DNA from: Bacteroidia bacterium
Lineage (GTDB): Bacteria > Bacteroidota > Bacteroidia > Bacteroidales > Prolixibacteraceae
Direction: 5' to 3'
DNA length: 34,204 nucleotides
Assembly: GCA_025358025.1 (NCBI GenBank)
Contig: JANYKW010000100.1
Span: forward strand, 1 to 34,204
The position numbers and the translations under genes are program-made. The notes beneath the pieces were generated by a model, which saw nothing but the letters and a program-made list of their open reading frames with translations, ran no database searches and was not told where the DNA came from. Of the stretch, positions 6,075 to 15,148 are shown piece by piece (position 1 is the first letter of the stretch; the number at the start of each line of letters is the position of its first letter).

Positions 6075-7511
6075 TTACACATTTAGCAGATTTTCTTTCC
6101 CCTCATGTACCAGTTTTAATATCAATTCCCCAAACAAGGTATTGGCCCAGGCAAACCACGAACGAGTGAAATTCATAGGATCGTCCTTGTGGAAGGTTTC
6201 GTGCATAAATCCGGTATCTGCATCCGTAGTCACCAGCGTTTTCAGGCAGCCCGCAATTTCTTTGTCATTGGTGCTGGTCATCGCCAGCATAATGATGCTC
6301 AAGGGCCATACCATGTCCAGGCCAACATGAGGGCCACCAATTCCTTCACCGGCTTTCCCTCTGAAGAAATAGGGATTGTCATTGCTCCAGACAAGCTTTC
6401 TTGTATTCTGGTAGATCGGATCATTTAATCCGACGCATCCGAGGTAGGGCAAACCCAGTAAACTGGGAACATTGGCGTCATCCATCAGGGCTGCATTGCC
6501 GAAACCATCCACTTCAAAGGCATAGACTTTCCCATACTTTGGATGGTTGACGATGGCATATTTTCTGATAGCTTCTTCTACCTCTTTGGCCAAAACGGTA
6601 CATTTTGCAGCAAATCCTTTGTCACCTGTTACAGTATTACTGATTTCGGCCAATTGACGCAATGAGGTGGCTGCAAACAAATTGGATGGAATCAAGAAGC
6701 CGTAAGTGGTTGCATCATCCGAAGGACGGAAAGAGGAGTTGATCAATCCGACCGGTTTCAAAGGTTGACCCCAGCCGTTGTTGCAAACTGTATCCAATTG
6801 TCGGTCAGTTACCCGCATAAATTTATATGGACCCAAATTCTCCTTGCGTTGTTGTTGGACAAATGTTTGAAGGATAAGTCCTGCCGCATTTTGCCAGTCT
6901 GCATCAAAGACAGAGACATCACCGGTAGTTTTCCAGTAGTGATAAGCCAGGCGCACTGTATAACAAAGGGAGTCTATCTCCCACTTGCGTTCGTGGAGTT
7001 CCGGTTTCATATCGGTAGCATCCGTTTTCCATTCCGACCCGGTTGGTCCTTCGTTGAAGGAGTTAGCATAAGGATCGATCCTGACGCATTGTGTCTGTCT
7101 ATTGATCACTCCTGCCAGCAAAGATTTCAGCTTTGGGTCTTCGTTGGCAAGCTGAAGATAGGGCCACACCTGTGCGGAAGAGTCGCGCAACCACATGGCA
7201 GAAATATCGCCTGTGATGACAAAGGTATTCGGCTTACCGTTTTTCATTTTGAATTCAACGGTGGTATCCAGGGTGTTTGGAAAACAGTTTTCGAACATCC
7301 AGGCCATCTTGGGATCTTTCAGTTTGGCTTTGGTCTGCTGAATGGTCTTTTCGATCACTTCAGAGGTAAACTTCCTTTTCCCAGGCGCCGGACGTTTGCT
7401 CACATAACTAACTTCATTTAGTGAAGATGCCATTAGTTGGCCCGATCCGGCTGTGGACAACCCGACTATGGTTAAGCCACTGTTCAGAATAAAATTTCTT
7501 CGTGTTGACAT
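6075..7511 (-). CDS. GH125 exo-alpha-1,6-mannosidase
   Basis: A 478-residue protein of the metal-independent alpha-mannosidase family GH125, which removes terminal alpha-1,6-linked mannose from N-glycans or yeast-type mannan. Visible family motifs are SAMWLRDSSAQVWPY, SFNEGPTGSEW, RPSDDATTYGFLIPSNLF, MDDANVPSLLGLPYLG and GFMHETFHKDDP. The Asp of SDDAT and the Glu of MHETF are 173 residues apart, the same spacing as the catalytic Asp220 and Glu393 of the Clostridium perfringens enzyme. The start at 7511 (MSTRRNFILNSG) gives a twin-arginine-type export signal; an ATG at 7556 adds only a hydrophobic prefix. It lies 89 bases after GH92 in the same run, so the two enzymes probably act together on mannosides. 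Confidence 0.92.
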   Translation of the reverse strand: MSTRRNFILNSGLTIVGLSTAGSGQLMASSLNEVSYVSKRPAPGKRKFTSEVIEKTIQQTKAKLKDPKMAWMFENCFPNTLDTTVEFKMKNGKPNTFVITGDISAMWLRDSSAQVWPYLQLANEDPKLKSLLAGVINRQTQCVRIDPYANSFNEGPTGSEWKTDATDMKPELHERKWEIDSLCYTVRLAYHYWKTTGDVSVFDADWQNAAGLILQTFVQQQRKENLGPYKFMRVTDRQLDTVCNNGWGQPLKPVGLINSSFRPSDDATTYGFLIPSNLFAATSLRQLAEISNTVTGDKGFAAKCTVLAKEVEEAIRKYAIVNHPKYGKVYAFEVDGFGNAALMDDANVPSLLGLPYLGCVGLNDPIYQNTRKLVWSNDNPYFFRGKAGEGIGGPHVGLDMVWPLSIIMLAMTSTNDKEIAGCLKTLVTTDADTGFMHETFHKDDPMNFTRSWFAWANTLFGELILKLVHEGKENLLNV

Positions 7512-7600
7512 AAAATATAATAAAGGAATAAAGATAAAAATCGTAAATTTTGCCAATTGCTGGCAGCAAATAATTAGCAGTTAGTTAATTAGATATTGAA

Positions 7601-9727
7601 TTAGTTTGTTGTTATAACAAGTTTCTTTCCTTTCAAAAGTTCAGAATGTTGAATGAAATACCCCTCAATTTTTTTGTTGTCGTAGGTAATATTGCTGATT
7701 TTATTTCCTGAATTCTTTTTGACGATTGTAAATTTCTTTTCCCCAAGGTCAAATTCCACTTTATTGAACAGTGGTACAGAAACGATGTAGGTTGGATCTG
7801 CCGGGGAGAAAGTATATAACCCAATGGAAGTTAAGACATACCATGCCGAATTTTCACCCGCGTCGTCCATTCCGGAATAGGCCAGATGCTCTTTGCCCAT
7901 GTCGTAAAAATGGTTCATGATACTGTCGAGTACAACCTGTGACTTCTCTTGTTTCCCAACAAAATAGTATAGCCATGGAAAGCTATGGTCGGGCTGGTTG
8001 CCGTGACAATATTGCCCGATAAATCCGGAAATATTATAGGCCTCGGCACCTTTGTACGGAATGGAGAAAAGATTGTCCAATTTCTTCTCAAAATCGGCGG
8101 GACTCTTGTAAAGACCGATTAATCCCTTTACATCGTGTGGGGCGAAAAAGGAAGATTGCCAGGCATTGGCTTCACGGTACATGTATTCGTAATAGATAAA
8201 CTCCGGATCGAAATTCTTGATCCATTGACCATTGGTCAGTTTCCCCCGCATCAGTCCGGTGGTAGGATCGAACATATTTTTGTAGTTGCCGGTGCGCTTC
8301 ATCAGCATGCTGTAATTGGTGGTGTCACCCAACTCTTTTGCCAGCAAGGCTACTGCATAATCATCGTAGGCATATTCGAGCGTCTTGGTAACCCCTGCAG
8401 CAGCCACGGTTTCAAGTTTTGGATTGGCAAGATCGGGTTCTGAAATAAAGCCTTTTTCAATGTATTCCATCACACGGGGTCTGCTTTTGTTCTCCATCGT
8501 AGCATTACGCAAAAGCAGGTTGTAGGCGCTTTTCACGTCGAAACCCCTGATTCCCCGCAGATAGGATCCCGCTACAAAAGGAGCCGCATGATCGCCATGG
8601 AAGAAGGTGGGCATGAACCCCGTTTTTTCGCCTTTGTCGATCAGCGACCTGATCACATCAGCGGTGACTTGGGGCGACAACATACCCAACAAAACCAGTT
8701 TGTTACGGTAATCGTCCCACAGGGAGGGTTCGGTATAATAGTTGAAACCCTTGTTTACGACATTCCCTTTCTGGTCGGTAAAATCACCGTTGACATCGCT
8801 TCGCAAGGCAGGCCAAAGAAACGACCGGTAGAGGGTAGAGTAGAATAGTCCCTTTTGCCTGTCGGTGCCCCCCGACACTTTAATTTTTGACAATAAAGTC
8901 TCCCAGGTTTCGGTTGCCTCTTTCCTTACCTGGCCGAAACTCTTTCCAAGCATCTCTTTTTCGAGATTTTCCTTTGCATTTTTGATGCTGACAAATGAAA
9001 AACCTATCTGAATTTCCAGCGGCCCGAATTGATCTGTGAAGTTCACGATGGAGATGGTCTTCTTGTCGCTTTTCAGTGAATCAATGTTTGAAATTTTATG
9101 ATTCGTGACTGCGTAGAAGTACATTTTTTCGCCTGTTTGCTGAAAGCCTTTGAAAGCGTGATCCCCTTCCTGGTGAATCTCCCATTTCTTTACTCTTTCG
9201 TTGGAGGAGGCAAGGTCTGCCAGCAATTTTTTTTGCTCACCGGTTTTGAAAGTATATTTGTGGTAAGCGCACCTCAAAGTGGAGGTCAATTCTGCGTTTA
9301 CACCATACCGCTCCAGAAATACCTGGTAGTATCCCGGATGGGCCGACTCGTTGGTGTGGCTGTAGGAAGAGGAGTAGCTGTCGGGCGAAATCGTCCCGGT
9401 TACGGGCAATAGGGGAATATGGCAGAGGTTCCAGTGTCCTTTGCTGGTGTGGGCAAACCCAAAAATCACAGAATCTTCGTACTGGTAGCCGGAACCACTC
9501 CGAAATTTGGTGACAGGTGTTAGCTGTACCATGGCATTTGGCAGCGATGATCCGGGGAAGACTTCGGCACCCCAGGTGCGATGGGTGGGCTTGTAGCCAA
9601 TGTCTATGCTGTCCCATAAAGTAGCGGTACCCAAAAAAGGATTCACACGTTCGGTTAAATGTTTTTGGGCATGCAAACAGTAGGTTATACCCAAAAGGAA
9701 TACGATTGAAATCAATTTTTTCATCAT
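7601..9727 (-). CDS. GH92 alpha-mannosidase
   Basis: A 708-residue exo-alpha-mannosidase of family GH92, a calcium-dependent inverting family active on alpha-1,2/1,3/1,4/1,6 mannosides. It has a signal peptide (residues 1-20, ending LHAQ). The N-terminal beta-sandwich starts VNPFLGT. The (alpha/alpha)6 catalytic part carries WDDYRNKLVLLGMLSP, TLEYAYDDYAVALLAKELGD, REANAWQSSFFAPHDV and SGMDDAGENSAWYVLTSIGLY. The Glu of EANAWQ and the Asp pair of GMDDAGE are the expected catalytic acid and base regions. The usual HGNEPSHH loop reads HGNQPDHS here. Linkage preference cannot be read. It is the first gene of the minus-strand run GH92-GH125-propeller-DUF362; its promoter should lie in 9728-9890 but no clear TAnnTTTG box was found. 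Confidence 0.92.
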   Translation of the reverse strand: MMKKLISIVFLLGITYCLHAQKHLTERVNPFLGTATLWDSIDIGYKPTHRTWGAEVFPGSSLPNAMVQLTPVTKFRSGSGYQYEDSVIFGFAHTSKGHWNLCHIPLLPVTGTISPDSYSSSYSHTNESAHPGYYQVFLERYGVNAELTSTLRCAYHKYTFKTGEQKKLLADLASSNERVKKWEIHQEGDHAFKGFQQTGEKMYFYAVTNHKISNIDSLKSDKKTISIVNFTDQFGPLEIQIGFSFVSIKNAKENLEKEMLGKSFGQVRKEATETWETLLSKIKVSGGTDRQKGLFYSTLYRSFLWPALRSDVNGDFTDQKGNVVNKGFNYYTEPSLWDDYRNKLVLLGMLSPQVTADVIRSLIDKGEKTGFMPTFFHGDHAAPFVAGSYLRGIRGFDVKSAYNLLLRNATMENKSRPRVMEYIEKGFISEPDLANPKLETVAAAGVTKTLEYAYDDYAVALLAKELGDTTNYSMLMKRTGNYKNMFDPTTGLMRGKLTNGQWIKNFDPEFIYYEYMYREANAWQSSFFAPHDVKGLIGLYKSPADFEKKLDNLFSIPYKGAEAYNISGFIGQYCHGNQPDHSFPWLYYFVGKQEKSQVVLDSIMNHFYDMGKEHLAYSGMDDAGENSAWYVLTSIGLYTFSPADPTYIVSVPLFNKVEFDLGEKKFTIVKKNSGNKISNITYDNKKIEGYFIQHSELLKGKKLVITTN

Positions 9728-9890
9728 GCTATGCTAAGAAATTTGGTTGTTTAAATTACTTGAAATCCATTATAAAGAAATAGATAAAATTGCCACAATT
9801 TATCAATTGGCGACAGACATGATAATAAATCTCACGACTGTTCTATTTGACAAATAAAAATAAAACATAAGTACCAGTTGCCGAAGCATT

Positions 9891-10675
9891 TCAGTCAGTC
9901 AGATCCAAAGCCCTGAACATTGCAATCCGCTGCTCCCGCAGTGGATCATTAACCACCTTGCTCACATTGTCAAAGATCATTGTCGGACGATCATGGGTAT
10001 TAAATTCGGGCCAATGCGGAAGTTTCGGGGTATTGGGATTGCCCGTGCGGGCAAATGCGATCCATGCGTCGCTGACTTTATCAGCGAGGGCCATTGCATC
10101 AGGACCTCCACCAGTCAGATTGGCGCAAAGTTTGACATTGTCGAAGGCGAATGGCCACTCAATGTTGTGGGGTGATTTCAGTCGGCCCTCCTGCACCGGC
10201 GACTCCCATGCAAAATAGTACAGATAGACCGGCCCTTTTCCTAGCATTGAGCGTCTTTCGGCCACTTTCATCGTCTTGGCATTGTAGCTGTGGTCGCTGG
10301 CAATCAAAAAATAGATATCTGAAGGGGAGGCACCGGGGTTGCATCTCCGGTACAAGTCGATCATGGCTGCCGACTGGTCGCCAAGCAGTTTATTGATTTG
10401 CAATTGCAAACCCTTCTCATCCAGTTGCCACAGGGCCCCGTCGGTGGTCAACCCTGTCCATTCAGTCCGGGTAGAGCCGATGATGATTGGAACATCAGGA
10501 GATACGGATGAAGCCGACGGGTGAAATGGATGTTGTGGTAAAATTACTCCGTCCACCGAGGGTGCAAAACCGAGCGTGTCCAGATCGTTGTTGCCCAATT
10601 CACGGTTGATTTCAAAATGGGCCGAAAGAATCTTATTGACCGGTTGCTTTTGAATCTTGTGTACCTCCGATCGGG
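9891..10675 (-). pseudogene. C-terminal fragment of a type B carboxylesterase
   Basis: About 240 residues match the C-terminal half of type B carboxylesterases/para-nitrobenzyl esterases. They include PIIIGSTRTEW (region of the catalytic acidic residue), PVYLYYFAWESP, the histidine region SPHNIEWPFAFDN, DAWIAFARTGNPN and WPEF. The first half with the oxyanion hole and the nucleophile GxSxG is missing. At its 5' end the sequence switches abruptly into an HsdM-like frame near 10675-10690, so the gene was cut and joined to foreign DNA. It is not expected to encode an active enzyme. An open frame continues to 10730 but its first residues are frame-shifted HsdM sequence. Confidence 0.75.
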
Positions 10676-10830
10676 AAATCTCGAGTTTTATCGGTGCCTT
10701 TGGCCGAATTTTCGATATTCTTAAAAACATTGCTCAGGGTTTCATTGAGATTGGCATCGCTCCTGGCCTTTCGCTTCACATTGTCAAAAAATTCCGACGG
10801 CAAAATATAGAAACCCTTTTCTTTTACCGT
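10675..10830 (-). pseudogene. hsdM: HsdM (type I methylase) fragment
   Basis: Fifty-two residues (VKEKGFYILPSEFFDNV... to ...ENSAKGTDKTRDF) match the segment of type I restriction-modification N6-adenine methylases (HsdM) just before the catalytic domain. The landmark motifs are GFYILPSEFF, DANLNETLSNVFKNIE and SAKGT. The rest of the methylase, including the SAM-binding and NPPF motifs, is absent. It is fused in frame upstream to an IstA fragment and ends where the esterase fragment begins. Confidence 0.7.
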
Positions 10831-10908
10831 GTCGGCTCTCCCAAATTCGGCATCTGCGTCGGAAATTTTGGAAGATACAATTAATTGGTAAGAATTCGGT
10901 GAACCCCT

Positions 10909-10989
10909 TATTTGAGTGTTCGACACGCCGTTCCCGCTTAATTGGAGAACTTGTTTTATTTTACGCATACTTGTTGATTTTCCTGCCAT
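10909..10989 (-). pseudogene. istA: IS21-family IstA N-terminal fragment
   Basis: MAGKSTSMRKIKQVLQL followed by NGVSNTQI is the helix-turn-helix start of Bacteroidota IS21-type transposase IstA (usual form MxKIKQVLQL...GVSNRKIA). After about 27 residues the similarity stops. No DDE domain and no istB remain. Upstream, TACCTTTG on the minus strand (11030-11023) is a good -7 box and would be the old istA promoter. The IS end probably lies near 11095. Confidence 0.65.
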
Positions 10990-11022
10990 AATACCTTTGC
11001 TTTGTTGGGCGATTTTAAGCTG

Positions 11023-11030
11023 CAAAGGTA
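11023..11030 (-). promoter_or_regulatory. -7 box of the relict IS21 promoter
   Basis: TACCTTTG on the minus strand matches TAnnTTTG. It is placed 34 bases before the istA start. No clear TTTG -33 box is seen. It could still transcribe the chimeric remnant. Confidence 0.4.
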
Positions 11031-11095
11031 CGGGTGGACGTTCGGGTGAACGGATATGCTCCGGAATATGTAAATTGTACCTGGCCGATCCTCAA

Positions 11096-11470
11096 AACGA
11101 TTATTAAAATAATGATTATTAACAACGTATTGTTAATATCTAATCGATTTACTTGTCCTACAGTGCAAGAAAATTCATACTTTTGAGGAAAATTTCAGCA
11201 ATATCTGACAGAATCGCCCAGGTGTGGTTTGAAGCCGGGAACATCTATTATTAATACTAATCCTGGAACTCAAAAAAGTCATCCCGTGCACAGGACCATA
11301 CAGCGTTTGATTCATTCAAATATTTTTTATTATTTCGCGTCGCAATAGATCAAACAAATAACCAAAAATTGCCGTCCCTGATATGCCCATTAAACAACTG
11401 CTCCGAAAGGAAAGTTTCTTGTGGAGCTCCAAATAAGTTTAAGTAGACATAGCTATTCCAAATAAAAGGT
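11096..11470. other. Intergenic region with weak promoter signals
   Basis: No gene is supported over about 375 bases. It holds an exact inverted repeat, TATTAACAA (11118-11126) and TTGTTAATA (11131-11139). It also holds a TAnnTTTG-type -7 box, TACTTTTG (11179-11186), with CTTG 22 bases upstream. That box is a candidate plus-strand promoter, but it lies 285 bases before the next start codon. Confidence 0.4.
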
Positions 11471-11743
11471 ATGAAGTTTTCAATTATTCTATTTGTTCTA
11501 TTTATTTCCTGTAAGAGTTCATTTTTCGCTTTCGATCGGCCACTCCCCGATTATCCCGATCCCATGCAACAGATTGTAATACTCAAGCTTTCAAAACGAA
11601 CTCCTGAGTATTCAATTTACAAGGCTGCCGCGCTTAAAGAGAAAATACCGTTTTTCTTTAAGACAAATCTACAACTCACAGTAGGCGAGACAGTATCTTA
11701 TGCGCTGGTCGTTAGAGGAGACTCAAAATATCGCTATTTTTGA
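11471..11743 (+). CDS. Small lipoprotein, probably frameshifted
   Basis: A 90-residue frame with a lipoprotein signal (MKFSIILFVLFISCKSS, lipobox FISC). The family is not recognised. After about residue 76 the frame gives YALVVRGDSKYRYF and stops. The neighbouring frame from 11700 reads MRWSLEETQNIAIFDSIASV and continues protein-like to a TAA at 11814-11816, 6 bases before the next gene. One indel near 11690-11730 would join them into a 114-residue protein, so the true gene may be 11471-11816. It lies just upstream of the glycerophosphodiesterase gene and may be co-transcribed. Confidence 0.5.
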   Translation: MKFSIILFVLFISCKSSFFAFDRPLPDYPDPMQQIVILKLSKRTPEYSIYKAAALKEKIPFFFKTNLQLTVGETVSYALVVRGDSKYRYF

Positions 11744-11822
11744 CAGTATTGCCTCTGTCACTTTTGACGCACTGAAAGCAAGTGGTCATTTGTCACCTTT
11801 ATCACCAAATAACTAACACCAT

Positions 11823-14027
11823 TTGGGTAAATTATTTAAAATAGGACATTTTGCAAATAGCCCTGATAAAAAATATTATTCAGATAGTATAAGAGGCCTG
11901 CATCTGTTATGTATCTCCTGCCTCCTGATTTTCTTCTTCCTTTCAGCCAATACCGCGCTATTCGGTCAATGTCCAGGCAAAAGGATTATCGGCCACAGAG
12001 GCGGCTCCACCTATTATTATCCTGAAAACACGCTTCTATCCATCGAACAGGCATACATTGAGGGCGCCGATATGGTAGAAACGGATATCAATATGACAAA
12101 AGACAGCGTCATGATTTTGATTCATGACGATTACCTTGACAGAACCACTTCGGGACACGGTGATGTCATTCAACACACACTCTCAGAGATCCAGTCACTG
12201 GATGCAGGAAGCTGGAAGGGCCCTAAATTTACCGGATTGAAAGTTCCTACATTTTATGATGCACTTCGACTAGCTAAAAAATATCATGGAAATATATTCC
12301 TGGATATTAAATATTGGGAACCGGACATACTAACCCGGGATATCTCTCTTTCGGGCATCCAGGAAGAACAAGTTTTTATTACCATCACCTCGCTGAACAA
12401 TGCCATCGATTTCCATAAATTACTGCCTAAGTCACCTCTTGTTTATGCCGGCTTCCTACCTCCGCAAATTAATGACACGGCCTTCTACAAGAGTTTAGCC
12501 GACAAGGGAACCAAGGTAATTGAAGTACCCTTTTCAACTATTTTGGAGACAAAAGGCCGCAAGTTAACTGACCTGATGAATACATTGAAATACCTGGGTC
12601 TGGAGTTATGGACTTTCACCCTGAACGACAATGGGTTTATCCATGAGGCGAGCGATCTGGGATTAAACGGAATAGAGACTGACCGGCCGGCAGAAGCACT
12701 TTCTATTCTCTGTAGCGACAGCCATGGAGGATATTTCCCCGAAAAAAGGATCACAGGAGCCTGGGACTTTAACAAAAAGGACCTAAGCGCAACCATCGGT
12801 TCCAAAATGGTGTTCAAAACCAAGAAGGAAGAACATGAAAGTGATCAAGATCCAAAGATTGAATTTGGAACGACCCAAGGTTTTGGTATTCCCGACATCG
12901 ACGGAAAGGCTGTAAACATAGTGAAAATACCGGCACTCAAACACGATCAGTCCCTTACTTTTTACTCAAATATAGCCCCACAGGGTAATCCCGGAGAAAC
13001 TTACTGCGACCAGAACTACACCATTCTCATGGACATTCTCAAACCGGCTTCGGTTCAACCTTATATTTCCCTGTTCCAGTCTTCTTATTCAAACTACGAT
13101 GATGGCGATATATTTATCAAAACGGTTAATAATTCAATCGGCATTTTTAGCCAATACAATGGAACGTTTAAAGACAGCACCTGGATTCGGCTTGCATTTG
13201 CCTTCGATTTGGTGCAAAACAAATTATTTTCTTATATAAACGGTATTTATGTGGGTTTCTCCTTGCTGAATGGTGATTTAAACGGTCGATTTTGTATCAA
13301 TAATAATTGGGCGATCCAGGGTTCCAACTTCTTTTCTGACGAAAGTAACGAGACCGGAACATTGTATGTCAGCAGTTTGCAGATACGGGACTATTTTATG
13401 AAAGCCGATGAAATTGCATCTTTGGGAGGAGTAACCGATACCAAAATTCCAACCTCCGTGGCCATCAATCCGAATGATTGCCCTGTTATTCTTGAGTCTC
13501 CCAAAAATCTGACTTTACAGGAAAATGGAACAGCTACCTTTTACACCACTGCCGGAGACACAGTTAATTACAGATGGCAGGTTAATGAAGGATCCGGTTG
13601 GCAGGATCTCTCGGGCATCTCCTATGAAAGGACGAATTACAATACCGTCATTGTAAAGAATGTTACTCCGTCGATGAATCAATACCAATTTCGTTGCATT
13701 GTAAGTAATGATTGTCAGGAAGTTAGTAACTATGCGACACTGATTGTCACATCCATTCCTACCGGGATCAATGATCTCCTGGTTTCAGAAGAGCTCGTTG
13801 TTTACCCAAATCCTACGAAGGGACAGATTTATTTTCGGTTTGGAACTGAATTCTCTGAAGAACATTCCATTGAACTTCTCAGCCTAAACGGATCAGTTTT
13901 GAGCCGGCGGATCACGTGTGAAACTGAATATGAGATGGATATCAGCAACCTTCCTGACGGAATGTACCTTATCCGAATTTCCGGAAACAATAACCTGATT
14001 GTCAAAAAAATCATTCTGAAACATTGA
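11823..14027 (+). CDS. Secreted multidomain glycerophosphodiester phosphodiesterase with T9SS tail
   Basis: A 734-residue protein. After a hydrophobic export segment (about residues 26-49) lies a GDPD domain (about 52-295). It has IIGHRGGS (His58), PENT (Glu68), VETDI (Glu86, Asp88) and IHDDYLDRTTSG (His101), the catalytic and metal residues of the family. The domain hydrolyses glycerophosphodiesters to glycerol-3-phosphate plus an alcohol. Residues about 310-540 look like a concanavalin/LamG-type beta-sandwich, 555-645 like an Ig-type domain (NLTLQENGTATF, YRWQV), and the end (VVYPNPTKGQIYF ... PDGMYLIRI) is a type A por sorting domain. It should therefore be exported through the outer membrane. 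No ATG fits; a TTG at 11823 is the likely start. Confidence 0.8.
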   Translation: MGKLFKIGHFANSPDKKYYSDSIRGLHLLCISCLLIFFFLSANTALFGQCPGKRIIGHRGGSTYYYPENTLLSIEQAYIEGADMVETDINMTKDSVMILIHDDYLDRTTSGHGDVIQHTLSEIQSLDAGSWKGPKFTGLKVPTFYDALRLAKKYHGNIFLDIKYWEPDILTRDISLSGIQEEQVFITITSLNNAIDFHKLLPKSPLVYAGFLPPQINDTAFYKSLADKGTKVIEVPFSTILETKGRKLTDLMNTLKYLGLELWTFTLNDNGFIHEASDLGLNGIETDRPAEALSILCSDSHGGYFPEKRITGAWDFNKKDLSATIGSKMVFKTKKEEHESDQDPKIEFGTTQGFGIPDIDGKAVNIVKIPALKHDQSLTFYSNIAPQGNPGETYCDQNYTILMDILKPASVQPYISLFQSSYSNYDDGDIFIKTVNNSIGIFSQYNGTFKDSTWIRLAFAFDLVQNKLFSYINGIYVGFSLLNGDLNGRFCINNNWAIQGSNFFSDESNETGTLYVSSLQIRDYFMKADEIASLGGVTDTKIPTSVAINPNDCPVILESPKNLTLQENGTATFYTTAGDTVNYRWQVNEGSGWQDLSGISYERTNYNTVIVKNVTPSMNQYQFRCIVSNDCQEVSNYATLIVTSIPTGINDLLVSEELVVYPNPTKGQIYFRFGTEFSEEHSIELLSLNGSVLSRRITCETEYEMDISNLPDGMYLIRISGNNNLIVKKIILKH

Positions 14028-14034
14028 ACTTGTA

Positions 14035-15070
14035 TCAGAAGGCTTCACCAATATTCACATAGACAGATTGGAAATCTTTGCTTACTCCATAATCAAGGGT
14101 CACATTGGTGCGTGAGAATTTATTGAATTTTAGACGGATGCCCGCTCCTACAGCCGGATGCAGATAGATAAACTGTTGTGTATCATATTTTGAAGGAGCA
14201 GTTACATTGGTAAATACCACGCCCCCGAGAAAATCATTCGCTGTAATACCAAAACGATATTCGGCTTCTCCGTAGAGGATGGCATTGCTTCGGTATCTGC
14301 CCTGCTGTATGCCGCGGGAGGCAGATCCCCAGGCGGGCTCCCATCGTGTAGCAGGCATGTCCAGGTAGGGTGCATTGCCAGACAAAATTGTCCAGTAATA
14401 ACTGCGAAAAGCAAGAATGCTGGTTTTGTTTGATGAAAACCTGAAATATTTTCGCAGGTCACAGAAGAGGGATGCCCAACGGTCGTCACTTCCCATACCA
14501 GGTAGGTATAGATTATAAGCCAGTTTAGCATAGAATCCTTGCTGCGGATTAATGGTATTTCGGCGATTATCAAAAATGGCAGGAAATGTGATGCCGGAGG
14601 AGGTCGATGTTTTGCCAGAGTCCATCGCTGTTATCGTCTGGTTTTCAGCCACATCTATGGCATAACGCCGATCCAGTGCATAACCCATCCCAATGGCAAA
14701 GTTGGGGACAATTCTAATCAGCGCATTTTGATAAACGCGAATATGTTTACTCCCGACAAGTAATTTATCCTCTTCCTGACTATCTCCCCCAAGGCCCCAG
14801 GTATCCTGGGGAAAGTTCAGAATGAAATATTCCCCGGTAAAGTTCCAGCTATTTTTTTTGAGCCAGATGTTGGGGTACAATTGAAAACCAAATTGATTGG
14901 AGAAAGAAATATACGGAATAAAATAGAGGGTAGAAATATTGGTATTTGAAACATCCCCAAGCAGAAATGATGCATTGAATGTCGTAACTATTGTCTTCCC
15001 TCCACCTGTTGATTGCGTTGGGAAAAGAGAGAACCGAACTTTTCTGTTGAGTTCCGCGATTTTTTCAGGT
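14035..15070 (-). pseudogene. 5'-truncated BamA/TamA-like outer-membrane barrel
   Basis: The open frame runs from about 15070 to the stop at 14035, about 340 residues, and matches the C-terminal surface-antigen barrel of Omp85-like proteins. Features are NRKVRFSLFPTQ, YFIPYISFSNQFG, LYPNIW, FDNRRNTINPQQGFYAK and the C-terminal NIGEAF ending in Phe. There is no ATG in the first half and no signal peptide or POTRA part. Coding similarity reaches the IS1634-like element and stops at TAA (15102-15100). The missing 5' part is not found on the other side of the element. The gene therefore lost its start through an IS-associated deletion. It is convergent with the GDPD gene, 7 bases apart. Confidence 0.7.
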
Positions 15071-15118
15071 TTAAAAAATTGGCATTGATAGACAATTAGT
15101 TACAATCAAATTTTGTTA

Positions 15119-15148
15119 ATTTTGGGTGTCCCGATTTCTACCCAAAAT
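15119..15148 (+). promoter_or_regulatory. Hairpin over the transposase start codon
   Basis: ATTTTGGGT (15119-15127) pairs exactly with ACCCAAAAT (15140-15148) around a 12-base loop. The last two bases of the stem are the A and T of the transposase ATG (15147-15149). In a read-through transcript this would mask the start codon; a transcript starting inside the left arm would not fold. Confidence 0.55.

Noticed and set aside
6029-6082. Upstream starts for the propeller gene
   Set aside because: They would place about 18 residues before a standard signal peptide and overlap the GH125 stop.
11383-11436. 17-codon frame MPIKQLLRKES
   Set aside because: Too short, with no promoter at the right distance and no family; could be chance.
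14035-14880. A complete 281-residue barrel gene starting at TTG 14880
   Set aside because: Clear barrel-family coding continues upstream in the same frame to about 15070, so 14880 is not a natural start.
15126-15146. GTG start for the transposase
   Set aside because: The family N-terminus begins at the ATG at 15147; the seven extra residues have no support.
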